Assembly: GCA_020062525.1 (NCBI GenBank)
Contig: JAGUWE010000046.1
Span: 1 to 8,756, forward strand
DNA length: 8,756 bases
From: Patescibacteria group bacterium
GTDB taxonomy: Bacteria > Patescibacteriota > Patescibacteriia > JAACEG01 > JAGUWE01
Direction: 5' to 3'
Translations under genes and position numbers: made by a program
Shown here: piece by piece, positions 6,083 to 8,756 of the stretch
How the letters are laid out: each line of letters starts with the position of its first letter
How positions within the stretch are numbered: the first letter of the stretch is position 1
The notes under the pieces: model-generated
What the model saw: only the letters and a program-made list of their open reading frames with translations
Database searches by the model: none
Told to the model about the DNA's origin: nothing

Positions 6083-7477
6083 ATGAAAGGAAAGCTTGAA
6101 AAATTAATTGAGTATCTTTTTTATCTTTTTATTTTTCTTCTGCCCTGGCAGACAACTTTGATTTTGCGCGAGCCGCGTCTTAATAAACAAGTTTGGGAAT
6201 ATGGCAAAATCAATCTCTACGGCGTGGATTTGCTTTTAATTTTAATTTTTTTTCTTTGGCTCATTTGCGTTTTTTTAAATCGCCAATTGCCTAAAGGAAA
6301 AATAGACCGCAAAAAATTGCCGCTTTTTCTTTTGAGCGTTCTTTTTGTTCTCTGGGCTGCTTCATCTTCTTTTTGGGCAGCGGACAAATTATTAGCGTTT
6401 TATTGGACGGTTAAAGTCGCCGGGGTCATCGCTTTGTTTTGGCTGATTTTAAACCTTAATCTTAATTTTAATTATTTAGCGCTAAGTTTTATTTTAGGCG
6501 GAGTAATCCAAGCACTTTTGGCTGCTTGGCAATTTATCAACCAGCAAACTTTTGCTTTCAAATGGCTGGGTTTGGTTTACCACAATATGGCCGAAGCCGG
6601 TACTTCGGTAGTCCAAACTGATTGGCGAAGATGGTTGCGGGCTTATGGCGGATTGCCTCATCCTAACATTTTAGGCGGCTTTTTGTTGGTCGCTGAACTT
6701 TTGACCATTAGCTTTTATTTAAAACTTTACGAAAAATTGGAAAAACTTTGGACAAATGAAAAAAAAGTGGAATTTAAAAAAATGGTCTGGCCGATTTTAG
6801 GAGCTCTTACGGGCTTTGCCATCATTTTTATCGGTTTAATTTTTTCTTTCTCCAGAGCGGCTTGGTTGGGGTTGATTCTGGCTTTTATTCTTTTTTATCT
6901 TTACTGCTTTGTCCAAAAGAACAAATCTTGTTTGGTTAGCTTATTTAAATTAAACATGGTGGCGCTTCTAATTTTTAGCAGCTTATTTCTTATTTACCAA
7001 GAACCGTTTTTAAGCCGCTTTCAAGGCCAACAAAAATTAGAGCAACAATCATTAACAGAAAGGACCACTTATCAAAAACAATCCCAAAATTTAAGAGAAA
7101 AACACTTCTGGTTTGGCGTTGGTATGGGCAACTACACTTTGGCGGTCTATCAGCAAATTAATAAAAATTATCCGGCTCGCTTTTATCAGCCGGTGCATAA
7201 TGTTTATTTGCTGATCTGGTCAGAATTAGGCCTTATCGGTCTAGCACTTTTTTTATCCATAATTTTTTATTCGCTATTCCTAATTCTTAATTCTAAATTT
7301 TTAATTTCTGTTAAAAAAAATAAAATCAACCTTTGGACTCTGTCTTATCTTGCTATATTTATCTCTTTCTTAGTAATGATGTTCTTCGACCACTGGCTCT
7401 GGAGTAGCCACTTCGGGGTACTTCTTTTTTGGTTGATTTTGGCGCTATCTTTAAAAACTAAAGAATTAGAAAAATGA
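6083..7477 (+). CDS. O-antigen ligase / Wzy-type polymerase family membrane protein
   Basis: This is a polytopic inner-membrane protein of the WaaL/Wzy class, which transfers or polymerises undecaprenyl-linked glycans on the outer face of the membrane. It has 464 aa with about 11-12 predicted helices. Family marks include the FSFSRAAWLG segment (S257-R258), the large outer loop with LTERTTYQKQSQNL (repeated polar residues) and HFWFGVGMGNYTLAVYQ, and then H372-N373 in VHNVYLLIWSELGLIG, matching the HN...E..GhhG end of the PF04932 (Wzy_C) loop. Ligase and polymerase cannot be told apart from sequence alone, and the same fold also includes protein glycosyltransferases. The start is ATG with no visible Shine-Dalgarno. 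It overlaps the following MFS gene by ATGA. A stretch at 7276-7310 in a late helix resembles the genome's A/T intergenic repeat. Confidence 0.85.
   Translation: MKGKLEKLIEYLFYLFIFLLPWQTTLILREPRLNKQVWEYGKINLYGVDLLLILIFFLWLICVFLNRQLPKGKIDRKKLPLFLLSVLFVLWAASSSFWAADKLLAFYWTVKVAGVIALFWLILNLNLNFNYLALSFILGGVIQALLAAWQFINQQTFAFKWLGLVYHNMAEAGTSVVQTDWRRWLRAYGGLPHPNILGGFLLVAELLTISFYLKLYEKLEKLWTNEKKVEFKKMVWPILGALTGFAIIFIGLIFSFSRAAWLGLILAFILFYLYCFVQKNKSCLVSLFKLNMVALLIFSSLFLIYQEPFLSRFQGQQKLEQQSLTERTTYQKQSQNLREKHFWFGVGMGNYTLAVYQQINKNYPARFYQPVHNVYLLIWSELGLIGLALFLSIIFYSLFLILNSKFLISVKKNKINLWTLSYLAIFISFLVMMFFDHWLWSSHFGVLLFWLILALSLKTKELEK
7276..7310. repeat. Intergenic-type A/T repeat units inside a coding region
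   Basis: TTCCTAATTCTTAATTCT and the following AAATTTTTAATTTCT repeat TTCCTAATT-like units that resemble, in reverse complement, the intergenic tract at 500-533. They are read in frame as the SLFLILNSKFLISV segment of the O-antigen ligase-like protein. Biased codon use for leucine and isoleucine could also create this. Confidence 0.3.
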
Positions 7478-8640
7478 AAAGTCTAGGTCTTTCTTCACTT
7501 TCAAATTCGTTAAAAATTTTTACCCCAAAAGAAGAACTGAAAATTTTTTATTTTAGTATTGCTCTTTATAACCTTGCTATTTCTTTAGTCCAAATCTTTA
7601 TACCCATCTACTTATTTAAAAAAGGATTTTCTTTTAGTTCAATTTTATTATTTTTTGCCCTCAGCCAATTGGGGCGTTTGTTATTTTTACCTCTTGCTGC
7701 CCATCTTTCAAGTTTTTTTGGCGCTAAAAAAATTATCGTCATTGCCTTTGTTTTTCAAGCAATCTATTTTTTCTTTTTGCAAAAAATAGATTACTTTTCC
7801 GTTGGTTTTTGGGGGAGTGTTATTTTTTATGGCGCAATCTGGGCTTTTTTATATCTGCCTTGTGCCATACATTTTTCAAAAATTGCTCCAAATGAAAAAC
7901 GGGGTAAAATTATCGGGCAAATTAACAGCTATTCTGCTATTTTTTCAGCCGCGGGGCCGCTTCTTGGAGGGATAATTATTTTTCAATATGGATTTAATTA
8001 TGTTTTTTTATTATCAATTTTAATAATAGTTCCGGCTATTACCCTACTTCTCTCCACCCCTGAAGTATCAAAAATCAGAAAAATTAATTTTAGTTTAGTA
8101 AAAATTAAAAAGGTTTATCCTGATTTAATCGCCAATGGATTTTTTAATTTTCAGACTCTTATTAATTTTATTATGTGGCCTCTTTTTATTTTTATTATTA
8201 TTCCCCAATATCAGACCATCGGCTTTATCCAAACCATCTCTTTATTTATCTCTTTAATTGCTTTTAACTCTATCGGCAAATTAACGGATAAATTTAATAG
8301 AAACAAATTATTATTTATAGGCAGTGTCTTAAACGGCATAACAGGAAGTTTAAGAATTTTAGCCAATTCTCCGCTAAAAATATTTCTCTTTAATACCATT
8401 TCAATTTTTACCGGACCTCTGCAAGCATTTTCTTGGACCGCAAAACTCCAAGAACACTTGGATCAAGAAGTCAGAACGGAATATATGACACTTTTTGAAA
8501 TCGGCGGAACACTAATCACCATAATTGGACTGGCGGGATTTATTTTCTTGTCCCGAATAATGCCTTTTAAAGAAATTTTGATTTATGGAATAATCGCCGG
8601 TTCGTTGTCGGGGATGTTTATAAATATAGTGAGGAAATAA
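7474..8640 (+). CDS. Major facilitator superfamily (MFS) transporter
   Basis: This is an inner-membrane secondary transporter of 388 aa with about 11-12 predicted helices, the normal MFS size. The repeat halves are visible. The TM2-3 loop (AAHLSSFFGAKKIIVI) is a degenerate motif A. PNEKRGKIIGQINSYSAIFSAAGPLLGGII (about 139-168) is a typical TM4-5 region with R143 and small residues. GKLTDKFNRNKLL (268-280, D272) is a good motif A in the second half. The N-terminus (about 1-20) is cytoplasmic and short. The substrate cannot be read from the sequence. The four-base ATGA overlap with the O-antigen ligase-like gene implies co-expression and suggests a role in surface glycan export or precursor supply, but a drug or metabolite exporter is equally compatible. 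It is the last gene in the window. Confidence 0.85.
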   Translation: MKSLGLSSLSNSLKIFTPKEELKIFYFSIALYNLAISLVQIFIPIYLFKKGFSFSSILLFFALSQLGRLLFLPLAAHLSSFFGAKKIIVIAFVFQAIYFFFLQKIDYFSVGFWGSVIFYGAIWAFLYLPCAIHFSKIAPNEKRGKIIGQINSYSAIFSAAGPLLGGIIIFQYGFNYVFLLSILIIVPAITLLLSTPEVSKIRKINFSLVKIKKVYPDLIANGFFNFQTLINFIMWPLFIFIIIPQYQTIGFIQTISLFISLIAFNSIGKLTDKFNRNKLLFIGSVLNGITGSLRILANSPLKIFLFNTISIFTGPLQAFSWTAKLQEHLDQEVRTEYMTLFEIGGTLITIIGLAGFIFLSRIMPFKEILIYGIIAGSLSGMFINIVRK

Positions 8641-8654
8641 AATTTGTATAACAG

Positions 8655-8756
8655 GCCTCTGCAAAAGATGAGATACATCGGTAACACCTCTAAATTACCA
8701 AGATCTGGTAAAATAGAGGGTATCTAAGTTACCTAAAAGTATCTCATCTATGTATC
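8655..8756. other. Long nested stem structure, possible edge of a mobile element (truncated by window end)
   Basis: Four nested stems can form: AGATGAGATAC (8666-8676) with GTATCTCATCT (8739-8749), GGTAAC (8680-8685) with GTTACC (8728-8733), CCTCTA (8687-8692) with TAGAGG (8714-8719), and TTACCA (8695-8700) with TGGTAA (8706-8711) around AGATC. The preceding GGCCTCTGCAAAA (8654-8666) resembles the ends of some IS5/IS1182-type insertion sequences (GAGACCTTTGCAAAA-like); this is a recollection and not a match I can test. No T tract follows, so a simple terminator for the MFS operon is unlikely. No transposase is visible before the window ends. Confidence 0.5.

Noticed and set aside
536..8640. 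Alternative genetic code (UGA as glycine)
   Set aside because: TGA closes comM and two overlapping genes at sensible family lengths, and no in-frame TGA is needed to complete any protein.

Overview
The window looks like an AT-rich chromosomal segment of a Candidate Phyla Radiation (Patescibacteria, Parcubacteria-like) bacterium. This is an inference from gene content and style. The genes are compact, Shine-Dalgarno signals are weak, A/T tracts such as repeated AAATCCTAAAT/CAAATTCC units fill the gaps, short GC-rich GCGAGC tracts interrupt the background, and there is a winged-helix plus nucleotidyltransferase-like protein of a type I associate with these genomes. TGA works as a stop codon (comM and other genes end on it), so the UGA-to-Gly code of Gracilibacteria/Absconditabacteria does not apply.

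Layout. Positions 1-115 hold a small hairpin and a GC-rich repeat. A small DUF2784-like membrane protein (116-508, +) is followed 27 bp later by comM (536-2059, +), the AAA+ helicase of natural transformation. The gap 2060-2253 lies between convergent genes. It carries two adjacent dispersed-type hairpin repeats and a near-perfect 33-bp palindrome that should act as a terminator, mainly for the minus strand. A membrane-anchored LysM-LysM-M23 murein hydrolase (2254-3558, -) is transcribed away from rmuC. The 367-bp divergent gap between them holds candidate promoters on both strands, an 8-bp inverted repeat, a third hairpin repeat and an A-rich repeat tract.

rmuC (3926-4981, +) overlaps by an ATGA junction with a wHTH/nucleotidyltransferase-like gene (4978-5922, +). 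A 160-bp gap then holds a striking element of about 125 bp with 16-18-bp inverted ends around a GC-rich core. An O-antigen ligase/Wzy-type polytopic protein (6083-7477, +) overlaps by ATGA with an MFS transporter (7474-8640, +). The last 116 bp hold a long nested-stem structure that may be the edge of a mobile element.

Together the genes are housekeeping and cell-surface functions: DNA uptake and recombination (ComM, RmuC), peptidoglycan remodelling (LysM-M23) and surface glycan assembly or export (Wzy-like plus MFS). I found no defence system, CRISPR array, rRNA or tRNA. The non-coding interest is in the repeats: three GTCAT...ATCT hairpins, the terminal-inverted-repeat element at 5938-6063 and the structured 3' edge of the window.
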